A DNA stretch of 64,000 nt, taken from Echinicola salinicaeni. Lineage in GTDB: Bacteria; Bacteroidota; Bacteroidia; Cytophagales; Cyclobacteriaceae. The notes under the pieces are model-generated. The model did no database searches and was not told the origin of the DNA. It saw nothing but the letters and a program-made list of their open reading frames with translations. The stretch lies in the NCBI RefSeq assembly GCF_014280965.1, contig NZ_JACODZ010000008.1, forward strand, positions 1-64,000, read 5' to 3'. Of this stretch, positions 46,169 to 55,449 are shown one piece after another. How positions within the stretch are numbered: position 1 is the first letter of the stretch; each line of letters starts with the position of its first letter. A program made the position numbers and the translations under genes.

Positions 46169-49100
46169 AAAAGTCACTACTCATTCTGCTTATTTTTCTG
46201 GGAGGACTCCTCCAAGCCCAAACATTGGAGAAAAGAATTATTCTTGTAGGTGATGCTGGTGAGTTGGAAAATGGAAGTCATCCTGTTATAGAGTTAGTTA
46301 ACAATTTAGTGGCAGAAGACACCATCAGTAAAGAAACCGATATCCTATTTTTGGGTGATAATATTTATCCTAAAGGCATGCCTGAAATAGGCGCCGCTGA
46401 GAGAATTCTAAGTGAGAATATATTATCTCTACAAGCCAGTATGGCCGATAAAGTAAATGGAAATGTATATTTCCTTCCAGGAAATCATGATTGGGAAAAA
46501 GGTCATGAAGGAGGACTGGCTGCAGTATTAAGAGCCCAATCATTTGTTGATTCACTGAAGAAGGAAAACCTTTTGTGGATTCCACGAGATGGCTGTCCTG
46601 GTCCTGAATTAAGAGAAGTAGGGGAGAATACCATTATGATCATTGCAGACAGCCAATGGTGGTTACATCCGAACACCAAACCGGGAATAGATTCAGACTG
46701 TGAATACAAAACAGGTGAGGAAATTCTTGCAGCGATGGAAGACATGGTCAATGCCAACAAAGACAAGGTTATTATTTTGGCTATGCACCATCCTCTAAAA
46801 ACCTACGGAGAACATAATGGTGCCTACAGCTGGAAAGACCACCTTTTCCCTTTTACGGCCATGAAGCCCAATTTATACATTCCACTCCCTTTAATTGGCT
46901 CCATTTATCCGCTATACAGGACCTATTTAGGAAACATTCAAGATATACCACATCCAAAATACCAGGAAATGATCCAAGGTATTACCAAAATTGTTAATAA
47001 GCACCCAAAAGTGATTGTTGTAGGGGGACATGAGCATGCCTTGGAATATACACGCGACGAGGATGTACACCACATCGTAAGTGGAGCAGGTTCCAAAAGC
47101 ACTCAACTAAGGAAGAATAATCCTAGCCTATTTGCAATGGAATCCCGTGGCTTTGCTAGTCTTGATCTTTATAGTAATGGGAAAGTTGACCTCAATTTTT
47201 ATAACCTTGAAATAGGCTTAAACCCAGTCTATCAGTCAGAAATTTTCAAAGGTTCCTCCATTGAAAGTGATGCAGCCTTAACCATAGAAAACTCTTTTCC
47301 TGATTCTATTAAAAGTACGATAAGTCAACAATATAAAATCAACCAACAGCAGGAAAAATGGTATGGAACAAATTACCGAAAAATATGGAGTGAAGAAGTG
47401 CAATTCAGGGTATTTGATATTTCCAAGGAAAAGGGAGGAATGAAAATAGTTAAAAGGGGTGGCGGTATGCAAACCAAATCCCTTCGGCTTGAAGATTCTA
47501 TAGGTAATCAGTATGTTTTGCGGTCAGTGGAAAAATATCCTGCTGCCGCTATTCCTGAGGCCTTAAGAAAAACCGTTGCCAAAGACGTGGTACAGGATCA
47601 AATTTCCGCCTCCAATCCCTATGGGGCCTTGATGATCCCCCCATTGGCCGATGCGCTCAAAGTTTACCATACGAATCCAGAATTGGTTTGGCTTCCCGAT
47701 GATCCTACTTTGGGAATTTACCAAAAGGAATTTGGCGATGCAGTCTACTTGTATGAGGAGAGAGAAATAAGTCCTGAAGATTTGGAGGATGAGGACTATA
47801 AGTTTTATAGCACGGAAAAAATGCTCAAAAAGCGACTGGAAGATCAAGACTATGAATTAGATCAAAAGGAAATACTTAGAGCCAGAATACTGGACCTGTA
47901 TATCGGAGATTGGGACAGACATGATGACCAATGGAGATGGATAGGAATAGAACATAAAGAAGGGAGAAAATTTGTCCCAATGCCCAGGGACCGTGATCAA
48001 GCATTCTTTGTTAATCAAGGGATTCTACCCAAAATAGCCAGCAGAAAATGGATTATGCCCAAATTCCAAGGTTTCGATTATCAATTACGGGATATCAATG
48101 GCTTTATGTTTAATGGTAGATATTTTGACCGATCCTTTTTAAATGATCTGGATAGAGAAAATTGGGAAGCTGAACTTGATCGTTTTCAAGAGAAAATCAG
48201 CAGTGAGGTCATTTCCAAGACCATGGATCCATTACCAGTGGCTATCCAGACACTTGTTAAAAGTGAACACGATATCCCTACCATATTAGATCACAGAAAA
48301 TCCTGGATAAAAGAAGAAGCACTTAAATATTATGACTTTATATCTGAAAATGTAGATGTATACGGCACAAACAAGGATGAACTGTTTGAAATAAGACATG
48401 AACCGAATGGTAAAGTAGATGTAGAAATAACCAAAATAACCAAAAAAGGTAATCTCGAGCAGAAATTTTTCAATAGAAAATTCGATCCAGAGGAAACCAA
48501 AGAGATAAGGGTATATGGTCTGAGTGGTGATGACCAATTCGAAATAACAGGTGATGGACCTGGAAAGATCAAGGTAAGATTAATGAGCGGCCTTGGTCCT
48601 GATGTTATTTCAGACCAAAGCCAATTGGATAAAAAAGCAAATATTATCTATCAGTGGAAGGCTCAGACTGATAATCTAAACTTAGGCAGTTCATCCAAAA
48701 TCATTAGTTCAAATAGTAGCAGTGTATTTTCCTATGATAGAAAAGCTTTTAAATATGATTTACTAATGCCATTGGCCTCTTTTGAATACAATGTAGATGA
48801 TGGCATATTTTTAGGTGCAGGAGCCTTATGGACCACCCATGGATTTAGAAAGGATCCGTATGCCATGAAACAAAGTATAAAAGCAAATATGGCTGTAAAA
48901 ACAGGAGCTTTTAATATTTATTACGAAGGTCATGCCGTTAAACTTATCAAAAATCTTGATCTAGAATGGAACGCTTCCCTAAAGGCTCCGGATTATGTGA
49001 ATAATTTCTTCGGATATGGAAATGAAAGAAGCGAATTCCTCAAAGAAGAATTTGGCCCCCAGTATTACAGGATCCGGTATAACCAAATCAACCTAAATAC

Positions 49101-49815
49101 CTGGATTAGAAAAAATATCAATCAGAATATATTTTTTAGAATAGGTCCTCAATACCAAAGGGTAAAGATGGATGAAGATGATAATATGGGTAAGTATATC
49201 AATTCTGAAAACCAAACGGATATTGACATAGAAGAATTGAATAAGCTGAAGCAATATGCTGGTTTAAACGCACAGTTTATTATTGACCAAACTGATCATC
49301 CAAAATTACCAAACAGAGGGATTAAACTTTTACATGAATTTAATTTAAATGCTGGACTAAATGAAAGCAGTAATACGCTAAGCTCCATGAATACTGAATT
49401 AGCACTTTATTGGAGTAGATTAATTCCTTCACAGGTTACTTGGGCGACCAGGTTTGGAACTGGTTTCAATTGGGGCAAGTATGAGTTTTTCCAGTCACAG
49501 CATCTCGGAGGCCAAAACAACCTAAGAGGATATAGAAGAAGCCGTTTTCAGGGGCATTCAATGGTTTATAACAATACAGAGGCAAGGATAAGACTTAATA
49601 ATTTCACCACTAGATTATTTCCTGCAAGTATTGGGCTCACGCTATTCCACGATATCGGTAGAGTATGGTACGAAAATGAAGACTCATCAAGATGGCACAA
49701 TAGCTTTGGTGCTGGGCTTTGGCTGGCCCCGATGAGCATGATGGTCATATCCGGCACCCTATCTATTGGTCAGGAAGAAGTCTTGCCTACCTTTACCTTT
49801 GGTTACCAGTTTTAA
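46165..49815 (+). CDS. Metallophosphoesterase fused to an outer-membrane beta-barrel
   Basis: This is a 1216-residue protein with signal peptide (MKKSLLILLIFLGGLLQAQ). Residues about 24-300 form a calcineurin-like phosphoesterase: ILVGDAGE, DILFLGDNIYPKG, FLPGNHDWEKG, MHHPLKTYGEH and VVGGHEHALEY supply the metal ligands. A middle region of about 500 residues follows, with a conserved-looking stretch LYIGDWDRHDDQWRW...PMPRDRDQAFF that resembles kinase-like or CotH-like metal sites. The C-terminal part (about 850-1216) is an Omp85-type barrel (GGQNNLRGYRRSRFQGHS, ending FTFGYQF). It is probably an outer-membrane-anchored phosphatase. The last 23 bases overlap the convergent GAF gene. Confidence 0.85.
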   Translation: MKKSLLILLIFLGGLLQAQTLEKRIILVGDAGELENGSHPVIELVNNLVAEDTISKETDILFLGDNIYPKGMPEIGAAERILSENILSLQASMADKVNGNVYFLPGNHDWEKGHEGGLAAVLRAQSFVDSLKKENLLWIPRDGCPGPELREVGENTIMIIADSQWWLHPNTKPGIDSDCEYKTGEEILAAMEDMVNANKDKVIILAMHHPLKTYGEHNGAYSWKDHLFPFTAMKPNLYIPLPLIGSIYPLYRTYLGNIQDIPHPKYQEMIQGITKIVNKHPKVIVVGGHEHALEYTRDEDVHHIVSGAGSKSTQLRKNNPSLFAMESRGFASLDLYSNGKVDLNFYNLEIGLNPVYQSEIFKGSSIESDAALTIENSFPDSIKSTISQQYKINQQQEKWYGTNYRKIWSEEVQFRVFDISKEKGGMKIVKRGGGMQTKSLRLEDSIGNQYVLRSVEKYPAAAIPEALRKTVAKDVVQDQISASNPYGALMIPPLADALKVYHTNPELVWLPDDPTLGIYQKEFGDAVYLYEEREISPEDLEDEDYKFYSTEKMLKKRLEDQDYELDQKEILRARILDLYIGDWDRHDDQWRWIGIEHKEGRKFVPMPRDRDQAFFVNQGILPKIASRKWIMPKFQGFDYQLRDINGFMFNGRYFDRSFLNDLDRENWEAELDRFQEKISSEVISKTMDPLPVAIQTLVKSEHDIPTILDHRKSWIKEEALKYYDFISENVDVYGTNKDELFEIRHEPNGKVDVEITKITKKGNLEQKFFNRKFDPEETKEIRVYGLSGDDQFEITGDGPGKIKVRLMSGLGPDVISDQSQLDKKANIIYQWKAQTDNLNLGSSSKIISSNSSSVFSYDRKAFKYDLLMPLASFEYNVDDGIFLGAGALWTTHGFRKDPYAMKQSIKANMAVKTGAFNIYYEGHAVKLIKNLDLEWNASLKAPDYVNNFFGYGNERSEFLKEEFGPQYYRIRYNQINLNTWIRKNINQNIFFRIGPQYQRVKMDEDDNMGKYINSENQTDIDIEELNKLKQYAGLNAQFIIDQTDHPKLPNRGIKLLHEFNLNAGLNESSNTLSSMNTELALYWSRLIPSQVTWATRFGTGFNWGKYEFFQSQHLGGQNNLRGYRRSRFQGHSMVYNNTEARIRLNNFTTRLFPASIGLTLFHDIGRVWYENEDSSRWHNSFGAGLWLAPMSMMVISGTLSIGQEEVLPTFTFGYQF

Positions 49816-52186
49816 GACTGTCTTTGCTCTTGTGTTGGGATAGGTCAGAATACAAAGGTTTACCTACATTAACCCGTAAGGCTTTTAGCCCATTTACACC
49901 CTGCAAATCTTCTAAATCCAGGTGCTCTACCTCACTGCCTAACAATCCTTTTATTTGCAAATAGGCAATATAATCCATGTATTCCACCTCTTCTTTTGGC
50001 TGGGAATAAATAATGGCAATTTTACCAGGTTGAGTAAGCCTTTCTTTACTGTTTTTGATCAATGCTTTATCAATCCGTTTTTTCATGATTTCATAACGGA
50101 TATTATACGCACCTTCCACATCAAATTTTCTTTCATCCATTCTAAAACTTATGGACAGCGGAGAACTATGTACCAATAAAAGTTGGGTGGTTTCCAAGGG
50201 AATAGGAAGCTTATCTTTTAATGATTCACTTAAAAAAGCACTTTCACACAAGGTAGTTAACTGCCATAATTTAAGACTTTTAAGGTAAACTGGATCAAAT
50301 ATCTTATCCCTTACCAGGGATTGTCCTATATAAATATTATAGTCAATACCATCTGTTTTATATTTCTCATAATAATGAGGAAACATTTGCTGGGCCTGAA
50401 CCTGAGCTTTGTCAATATGTTTGCTTAAAGCACTATTTAACATGGACAAGCTTTCTTCAAAAGCACTTCTATTTTTATATAGTAAACCTAATTCCACATT
50501 GATTTTTGAAAAATAGCTATCTATCATTTCATTCAACGACGGATGTACCAATTTAAGGTGCTCAAATAGGGGCTCCAATTCCTCAGAAAGTAAATAGTTG
50601 ATTTTGGACTCATCATCAGCCACCAATATCAGTTGAATATCATCTAACATCTTTTGGATCTTAAAACTCATTTTCTCCAAAACCGGCAGATCGTTCAATC
50701 CAATAGCAGCATAGATAATTTTCTGGGCCATCTTTAACTGTTCCTGCAGGTCTCTTTGTATGGTTTCTAATCTTGTTGCTGAAGAATTTCTAATATCCAC
50801 CGCTGCGTATAAAGGGTATACATCCTCAAAAACCACAGGCTGTAAATTGCTACTTTTCCCATTCTCCTGATCTACGATCTTTTGCACTGCTACTTCATTG
50901 AATTTCCATTCAATAGCTGGCTGGATTGCGGTATAATTCTTTCTTATTACTTGTTGAACCTGATATTCAAACTGCTTCATATTCTTTTGCATGGCGATGG
51001 CCAAAGGTTGATTGATGTTTTTCAGCTTATCCAACATCAAAGCATTCAAAATACCTTCTTCCTCTGCACATATCTCCAGTACCCCTACCAAACTACCATC
51101 ATAATGTAAGGGCACAATAATGATTTCTTTTATGCCCATTGCCTGGATTTGAGCATAAGATTCAGGTGCCTCTGAACAGGTAGCAAAATCATTTAGAAAA
51201 ACAGGATCTTTCACATTGGAAAGGAAAGAAACCACGCTTTCATAACTTTGATCACAATCCATCAGGCATAAATGCCTAATCAGAAAACTATTTGCAAGCC
51301 TTCTGTCTGAAATAAGGTATTTATTATCGAACTTTTGAAAAGCCGCAACCCCCACCTTGATATTGGAAACACCCAAAAGGCTTTTTACACTTTGGTCTAC
51401 CACATCAATGAAATTCTTCGATGAAAAGTCGTTTTCTTCCAAAAGGGCATTGCTTAATTCGGAAATACTTTCTGTCCTAGTGAAATCCTTCAGTTGTAAA
51501 ATCAGAAATCCTGAAAAAGTGAAATCTTCCAATGGCAATATCTTTTGCCATTTCTCTAAATCCCTGATGCATGGATTTTTCCCTGAACAAGCTTTGAAAA
51601 CTTCTTCCTTGGGAGGCAAAACTTTGGTGGTGCTAACATCAATGAAATCGGAATTGACTTCAGAAAAGAAATATTTACTAAGTCCCGATTTATCTATCAC
51701 CTTATAGACAAGACTATCATCTGCTTTGATGTCCAAAGCATAAAATTTACTCAATATTATTTTATAGGCATGAATTAATTTCGAATAACGCATTTCCTCC
51801 TTTTTCTCTTCCATAGTAGAAGCAGAAAAGGCTTCTGGCCATAAAAATTTCTCCTTGAATCCCTCTGAGGCATAAACAATATCCATCGTGAAGGGCAAGG
51901 ACATCATATACATTTGTTTCTTGGAATCGAGCGAAACTTGAAATACGCTATTGATAATGAAGGCAAGTGCCTCTTTATTATTTATTAATTCTTCTTTGTC
52001 TACTTTCTCCTGAAGTAAGATAGGGTAGGACTTGGCCTCATCTAATAACTTTTTAAAGAAAAAACTATTAAGTTCATCTTCGTCTAAGGACTTTTCCTCC
52101 CATGTAGCGAACAAGGGTAAAAAGGAGAGTTCCCTTTGACTGGTCAAATATGGGAAATTATTATTCCAAGCAGTTTGTATATCCAT
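49793..52186 (-). CDS. Large GAF-domain protein
   Basis: This is a 797-residue cytoplasmic protein without signal or membrane segments. A GAF domain lies around residues 270-395 (FIDVVDQSVKSLLGVSNIKVGVAAFQKFDNKYL...GIKEIIIVPLHYDGSLVGVLEICAEE). It is followed by a helix-rich part containing VYPLYAAVDIRNSSATRLETIQRDLQEQL and extended helices to the end. The N-terminal 260 residues are unassigned. It has no HisKA, HATPase, GGDEF or HTH domain, so the output is unknown. It probably senses a small molecule or partner. It is encoded convergently with the phosphoesterase gene, the coding ends overlapping by 23 bases. Confidence 0.75.
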   Translation of the reverse strand: MDIQTAWNNNFPYLTSQRELSFLPLFATWEEKSLDEDELNSFFFKKLLDEAKSYPILLQEKVDKEELINNKEALAFIINSVFQVSLDSKKQMYMMSLPFTMDIVYASEGFKEKFLWPEAFSASTMEEKKEEMRYSKLIHAYKIILSKFYALDIKADDSLVYKVIDKSGLSKYFFSEVNSDFIDVSTTKVLPPKEEVFKACSGKNPCIRDLEKWQKILPLEDFTFSGFLILQLKDFTRTESISELSNALLEENDFSSKNFIDVVDQSVKSLLGVSNIKVGVAAFQKFDNKYLISDRRLANSFLIRHLCLMDCDQSYESVVSFLSNVKDPVFLNDFATCSEAPESYAQIQAMGIKEIIIVPLHYDGSLVGVLEICAEEEGILNALMLDKLKNINQPLAIAMQKNMKQFEYQVQQVIRKNYTAIQPAIEWKFNEVAVQKIVDQENGKSSNLQPVVFEDVYPLYAAVDIRNSSATRLETIQRDLQEQLKMAQKIIYAAIGLNDLPVLEKMSFKIQKMLDDIQLILVADDESKINYLLSEELEPLFEHLKLVHPSLNEMIDSYFSKINVELGLLYKNRSAFEESLSMLNSALSKHIDKAQVQAQQMFPHYYEKYKTDGIDYNIYIGQSLVRDKIFDPVYLKSLKLWQLTTLCESAFLSESLKDKLPIPLETTQLLLVHSSPLSISFRMDERKFDVEGAYNIRYEIMKKRIDKALIKNSKERLTQPGKIAIIYSQPKEEVEYMDYIAYLQIKGLLGSEVEHLDLEDLQGVNGLKALRVNVGKPLYSDLSQHKSKDSLKTGNQR

Positions 52187-52337
52187 GATGTTACTCTAAT
52201 AATAATTTATACCCATTTTCACCAAAAATGGTTCATTTGCTGTCTAAAATTTGCCTTCCACACTATGACAATTTATTGAAACAATCCATTATTCTACTTA
52301 ATAGCTAATTCAAATCATACTATTAAAACTCATAAAG

Positions 52338-52366
52338 CCCAGGTATTATATGCCAGGCTTTCAAAT
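52338..52366 (-). terminator. Weak terminator-like hairpin after the GH2 gene
   Basis: AAAGCC and GGCTTT pair around an interrupted inner stem. A short T stretch follows on the minus strand. It is a weak candidate. Confidence 0.35.
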
Positions 52367-52392
52367 ATTTATTTTCTGTTTTGATTATAGCG

Positions 52393-55185
52393 CTAATCAT
52401 TGGTATCAAAATCAAACCATAAAACAATATCCATCTTAGCATCTCCATAGTGCATCACATCACTGTCTGGCGCGGCCTGTGGCCCCATTTCCTGAGCACT
52501 ATGGAACTTGGTTCCAATCGCAGGAATATTGTATAAGAAAGACAAATCACCATTTGGAAAAGGAACCTTTAGGTGCTTAGTAGCAAAAGGGGAGTCCTCC
52601 GGACTAAATAGTCTGAAAAATAAGCCTGCAGTTTCTGTATATACCTTAATATTGCCTTGAGCCAACGCTAAATTATAGGCATATAAATTGGAATGATATC
52701 CCTTGAACTCTGGATATTCCATCTCTCCATTGGAAAACCCTGTGATGGTATTATTATAATCTTTTTGCCAAAGTCCGAACTTGGGACCGCGGATCCTGTT
52801 CTTCCACACCCTGTATGGACCATTACCCAACCAAGAGATTCCTTTTACTTCTTCCTCTGGGAATGAAAAGTTAACTCCCAAAAACGCTATATTGGATAAT
52901 CTTTTGTCTGGAGCAGCTATTTCGGCCTTCAATAATCCACTTTTGAATACAGTCCACTTTATTCTCCTCGGATAAGATTCATAATGGGCGATCAAAACGA
53001 AATTTCCCTCATCATCAAGGTCATATATAAGCTTTTCCAACGGATTATTGTCTTGATGAATAGGACCGGAAAGTTTAAAAATTTGATCTTTGTTTTTAGC
53101 CAAAATAAGCATTCCTGACTCTTGGTCGAATTCATATTCGGATTCATTAGCACTTATCTTTAAGATGTTAGCCTCTTCCACATAAACCACCTTTTCTTTA
53201 TCAGCTTTTATACTAACCGCCATGTTCCTTTGGGTAAAGGCTTTTGCTTGTCCTACTGGCCAAGTCCAGTAATGCACTTCATTTCCTTCCGGATCTTTCA
53301 CAGCTATCTTTATCCAGTCCGAATTGATAAGTTCACTTGGAATATCCAGTTGTATTTTCTTCCTTTCTTCTGGCAAAATATCAGGCAAAACCAAGGAACC
53401 GGAACTAAGCAATTTTTCTTTATTCCAGTTATCAAAGGCAAATAATGACCATTCCAGTTTATAACCTTTAAGGTTCGTATATAAATATTTATTCTCCAAA
53501 GCTATTTCCCCATCAAAGTGTGCATTGACTACCATAGGCTTTATTTGGATGGGAGACCATATATCTTTTATGGTATAAAAACTACCTTCCTTCTCACGGT
53601 AGGGGCCTACAATCCCATCGGGTGCATGATTGCCATCCGCATCTAAGCTATCAGCTAAATCTGTCCTGAGTACAGCTTCATCAGAGAATACCCAAAGGAA
53701 ACCACCTGCTGCAGCTGGATTGGACATATAATCATTCCAAAAATCTTCAAGACCCGCACCATGACCTCCATCATAAAGTCCATGTAATAACTCTGTGGGC
53801 ATAAAAATATCCTGACCATTGGACAATCGGTGAATGCCTGCTCCATAAACCGGATAGTGAAAGGTATCCACCCCATTCTTACGAAGCCATGGATAGATTA
53901 CGGGCCTATTTTGTATATCTGTGCTATGGAACATAGGTTCATTTCTAAAATCCCAACCACCCTCATTGCCATGGTCCCAGATGACAACAGATGGATGGTT
54001 TTCATCTCTAAGCACTGTCTCCTTGATCAGTTTTGGTCCTACTATAGTATCATAGCCATCCTGCCAACCAGTAACTTCATCCAAAACAAACATTCCCAAG
54101 GAATCACATAAATCAAGAAATGCTTCGTCAGGAGGGTAATGGCTCATCCTTACAGCATTCATATTCATTTCCTTCATTAGCTGAATATCCTCGAGATGGT
54201 TTTCAACGCTCAATGCTCTTCCAGTATTCGGGTAAAAAGAATGCCTATTGACACCTTTGAATATTACTTTTACATCATTGACGTAAATACCATCCTTTTC
54301 TCTAAGTTCTACTGTTCGGAAGCCAATCCGTTCATTTTTACTGTATACTACTTCACCTTTAACCAATAATTGGAATTTTGCATGATATAATTTTGGTTGC
54401 TCAGGGTTCCAACTCTGAATGCCCTCAAAATTACCTTTTACCCAACCTTCCTCTCCGGAAACAGACGTTTTCAGATAACCGATAAGCCTATCCTGATCAA
54501 AAAGATCTACCTTTACCTCAGCATCCCTTACACTTTTATTCAAAGATATAAAGGAGGCAAACTTGCCATCCTCCTTAGCATCTATGGCGATTCTATCAAA
54601 ATGATATTGGGGCAGTACTTCCAAATAAACAGGCCTGAATATTCCTCCAAAGATCCAAAAATCCGCCTGACGCTCAGCCCTGTTAATAGACTCATTGGAG
54701 GAATGTTTAGCTACTTTGACTTCCAGTAAATTATCTTGACCAAAGTTCAGCAATCTACTTATATCATATTTAAACTCATAAAAAGCTCCTTGGTGGATCG
54801 GACCAGCTGATTTACCATTAATCTTTACTTCTGTATCCGTCATAGAACCACCAAAGACAATATTAATTACTTTGCCTTTCCAATCCTTGGGAACATTGAA
54901 TTCATGTTTATAATAGCCAACTTCCTTACCAAGGACCTTATCCGCTACACTGTGATCATGCCCATAGTTATAGGTGCCAAAACCATGTAATTCCCAGTTG
55001 GAAGGTACAGGAACCTTAGCCCATTTCCCTGACTTTCTACCATCAGATACTTTAAATTCCCAGTCGACAGCGCTAGAAGCATCTTTGCCAGAAAGATAAA
55101 CACGCTGATAATTAATATTTTGAGCGAATGAGGAAACTATTCCGCAGAACATACAGATTAAAAAAGTTATAACAGACTTATGCAT
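52393..55185 (-). CDS. Glycoside hydrolase family 2 (beta-galactosidase-like)
   Basis: This is a 930-residue protein with signal peptide (MHKSVITFLICMFCGIVSSFAQ). GH2 order: sugar-binding domain (VPSNWELHGFGTYNY..., GYYKHEFNVPKDW), immunoglobulin-like domain, then the TIM barrel with FKGVNRHSFYPNTGRALS, MNMNAVRMSHYPPDEAFLDLCDSLGMFVLDE. The acid/base Glu is in VIWDHGNEGGWDF (about residue 405) and the nucleophile Glu is probably in FMPTELLHGLYDGG (about residue 464). Long C-terminal domains follow. It cleaves a beta-linked sugar such as galactose, in the periplasm. The exact substrate is open. It is monocistronic and not in a SusCD locus. Confidence 0.9.
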   Translation of the reverse strand: MHKSVITFLICMFCGIVSSFAQNINYQRVYLSGKDASSAVDWEFKVSDGRKSGKWAKVPVPSNWELHGFGTYNYGHDHSVADKVLGKEVGYYKHEFNVPKDWKGKVINIVFGGSMTDTEVKINGKSAGPIHQGAFYEFKYDISRLLNFGQDNLLEVKVAKHSSNESINRAERQADFWIFGGIFRPVYLEVLPQYHFDRIAIDAKEDGKFASFISLNKSVRDAEVKVDLFDQDRLIGYLKTSVSGEEGWVKGNFEGIQSWNPEQPKLYHAKFQLLVKGEVVYSKNERIGFRTVELREKDGIYVNDVKVIFKGVNRHSFYPNTGRALSVENHLEDIQLMKEMNMNAVRMSHYPPDEAFLDLCDSLGMFVLDEVTGWQDGYDTIVGPKLIKETVLRDENHPSVVIWDHGNEGGWDFRNEPMFHSTDIQNRPVIYPWLRKNGVDTFHYPVYGAGIHRLSNGQDIFMPTELLHGLYDGGHGAGLEDFWNDYMSNPAAAGGFLWVFSDEAVLRTDLADSLDADGNHAPDGIVGPYREKEGSFYTIKDIWSPIQIKPMVVNAHFDGEIALENKYLYTNLKGYKLEWSLFAFDNWNKEKLLSSGSLVLPDILPEERKKIQLDIPSELINSDWIKIAVKDPEGNEVHYWTWPVGQAKAFTQRNMAVSIKADKEKVVYVEEANILKISANESEYEFDQESGMLILAKNKDQIFKLSGPIHQDNNPLEKLIYDLDDEGNFVLIAHYESYPRRIKWTVFKSGLLKAEIAAPDKRLSNIAFLGVNFSFPEEEVKGISWLGNGPYRVWKNRIRGPKFGLWQKDYNNTITGFSNGEMEYPEFKGYHSNLYAYNLALAQGNIKVYTETAGLFFRLFSPEDSPFATKHLKVPFPNGDLSFLYNIPAIGTKFHSAQEMGPQAAPDSDVMHYGDAKMDIVLWFDFDTND

Positions 55186-55413
55186 AATGATTATTCTTAG
55201 GTGGTTAATTGGGTTAATACAAAGTTTTGAAAATACTGGAAAAACAGCCTAAAAAAAATCCTTTCATAACATAATCTGCTGAATATATGAAAAAGCCCTG
55301 ATATATGGTAAAAATGGAAACAAAGCCAGTGGTAGCCTAGAGTCAGGTCAATTCCATGATTTTTATCATATCGTAAACTGAATTATGCTCTGATTTTAAG
55401 CATATAAAGGATT

Positions 55414-55421
55414 TATTTTTG
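55414..55421 (+). promoter_or_regulatory. Promoter -7 box of the 611-residue gene
   Basis: TATTTTTG fits the Bacteroidota TAnnTTTG box, 29 bases before the ATG at 55450. The same TATTTTTGCCAAT string occurs at 36289. No good -33 TTTG is seen at the right distance. Confidence 0.45.
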
Positions 55422-55449
55422 CCAATAGCAATTAAGTAAATCTTTAAAT

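Noticed and set aside
50759-50840. Class III nucleotide cyclase motif (VDIRNSS) in the GAF protein, as a missing Pycsar cyclase
   Set aside because: It looks superficially like the cyclase DIRG start, but the second metal Asp, the base-specificity residues and the domain length are absent. It is also more than 4 kb from the PycTM gene.
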